5,067 bases of DNA, taken from assembly GCA_041740995.1 (NCBI GenBank), contig JBGSKY010000019.1:1-5067 (forward strand). Direction: 5' to 3'. Source of the DNA: JBGSKY01 sp041740995 (GTDB taxonomy: Bacteria; Planctomycetota; Planctomycetia; Pirellulales; Pirellulaceae). The stretch's first letter is position 1; the number at the start of each line of letters is the position of its first letter. Below, in pieces: positions 4,787 to 5,067 of this stretch. The position numbers and the translations under genes were made by a program. The notes under the pieces were generated by a model, which was not told the DNA's origin, did not search any database, and saw only the letters and a program-made list of their open reading frames with translations.

Positions 4787-4919
4787 AACTTTTTCCTCGT
4801 TGCGGAAGACTTACCCGTATACCCGCTGGCGGGTACACGGCGACAAGACAGGTATGAGTCGTTCTCCAACGCGAACTTGACTCATTCCAGTAAGCTAAAG
4901 CATCCGCGTTTTCATTCAT
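4779..4919 (-). CDS. Possible small protein (46 aa) overlapping the methyltransferase-like gene start
   Basis: An ATG at 4919 (minus strand) opens 46 codons ending in TGA at 4779-4781. The stop overlaps the start region of the DUF3102/Dam-like gene by 8 bp. The product begins MNENADALAYWNESSSRW and is of moderate composition. No family is recognised and no ribosome binding site is visible. Most of the frame coincides with two inverted repeats, so it may be a chance reading frame over a regulatory region. If real, the overlap would couple its translation to the gene downstream. Confidence 0.3.
   Translation of the reverse strand: MNENADALAYWNESSSRWRTTHTCLVAVYPPAGIRVSLPQRGKSYE
4815..4840. promoter_or_regulatory. 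Near-perfect palindrome upstream of the DUF3102/Dam-like gene
   Basis: CCGT (4815-4818) plus TACCCGC (4820-4826) pair with GCGGGTA (4829-4835) plus ACGG (4837-4840), with one mismatch and a 2-bp centre. It sits about 17 bp before the ribosome binding site of the minus-strand gene, a typical place for an operator or leader hairpin. TACCCG is also directly repeated at 4812-4817 and 4820-4825. Confidence 0.5.
4851..4888. promoter_or_regulatory. Second inverted repeat upstream of the DUF3102/Dam-like gene
   Basis: GGTATGAGTC (4851-4860) pairs with GACTCATTCC (4879-4888) at 9 of 10 positions, and the inner GTTC (4861-4864) pairs with GAAC (4873-4876). Together with the palindrome at 4815-4840 it gives two adjacent symmetrical sites in the same upstream region. 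Confidence 0.4.
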
Positions 4920-4930
4920 GCGTCGGACGC

Positions 4931-5008
4931 CTAGAGCAGAATATCCAGCATCCGCATGACCTCATCGCGGTTGATGAGGTAAAGCGGCAGATGGACAACC
5001 GAGCCCAT
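4931..5008 (-). CDS. Short reading frame or gene remnant (25 aa)
   Basis: An ATG at 5008 opens 25 codons on the minus strand ending in TAG at 4931-4933. The residues (L-P-L-Y-L-I-N-R-D-E-V-M-R-M-L-D-I-L-L) look like a genuine amphipathic protein end rather than noise, but the in-frame codon just before the ATG is TGA. A different minus-strand frame is open from 5067 across this spot. It could be a tiny protein, or the 3' end of a gene broken by a frameshift. No family is recognised. Confidence 0.25.
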   Translation of the reverse strand: MGSVVHLPLYLINRDEVMRMLDILL

Positions 5009-5067
5009 TCACAGAGCACTACTTGTGATGCTTTTGTGACAGTCAGTTGGTTAACTGAGAATTCGTT

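Noticed and set aside
119..4930. GCGTAGGACGC (119-129) and GCGTCGGACGC (4920-4930) as flanking repeats of an inserted element
   Set aside because: They match at 10 of 11 positions but are short and partly self-complementary; no integrase, transposase or other boundary signal supports an element end.

Overview
The window looks like an accessory (plasmid or genomic-island) stretch of a planctomycete, probably of the Pirellulaceae type. Three things suggest this: small proteins of a kind I associate with that group (the 108-aa and 64-aa products), a DUF3102-like protein with a Dam-like C-terminal half, and roughly balanced base composition with many short genes of unknown function. The assignment is inference from protein resemblance only; there is no rRNA or marker gene here.

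Layout. Position 2-124 is the 3' end of an unrecognised gene. Positions 125-495 hold no convincing gene, but contain two inverted repeats, a plausible promoter (285-312) and a long hairpin element (324-431) with a C-rich loop and a U-tract. This element leads into a 108-aa protein gene (496-822) that ends at a strong hairpin terminator. Next comes a three-gene run: an ankyrin-repeat protein (987-1730), a 64-aa conserved small protein (1734-1928) and a Fic-domain AMP-transferase (1994-3085). Three perfect 8-bp direct repeats at exact 11-bp spacing sit immediately before fic. After fic, a second copy of the hairpin element (3150-3258) leads into a 142-aa protein made of two tandem similar units (3316-3744), again followed by a hairpin terminator. 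On the opposite strand lies a DUF3102/Dam-like methyltransferase with degenerate catalytic motifs (3830-4786). Upstream of it are two inverted repeats, an overlapping 46-codon reading frame, and a 25-aa reading frame near the right edge.

The most interesting signal is the pair of hairpin elements at 324-431 and 3150-3258. Their stems differ in sequence but pair within each copy. Their 29-30-nt terminal loops are nearly identical and carry two TCCCCC-type runs flanking one G-run. Both are closed by a GC-rich helix running into U residues, both are followed by a second conserved hairpin, and both precede a small-protein gene with a good ribosome binding site. The two downstream proteins show no evident similarity. 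This is the signature of a structured RNA (small RNA or attenuating leader), or less likely a folded-DNA element, used as a reusable upstream module.

The fic gene encodes a complete class II enzyme with its own inhibitory helix, so it probably does not need a separate antitoxin. The ankyrin protein and the 64-aa protein next to it may be partners or merely neighbours. The DUF3102/Dam-like protein resembles phage- and plasmid-borne DNA adenine methyltransferases but seems to have lost the N-P-P-[YF] core.
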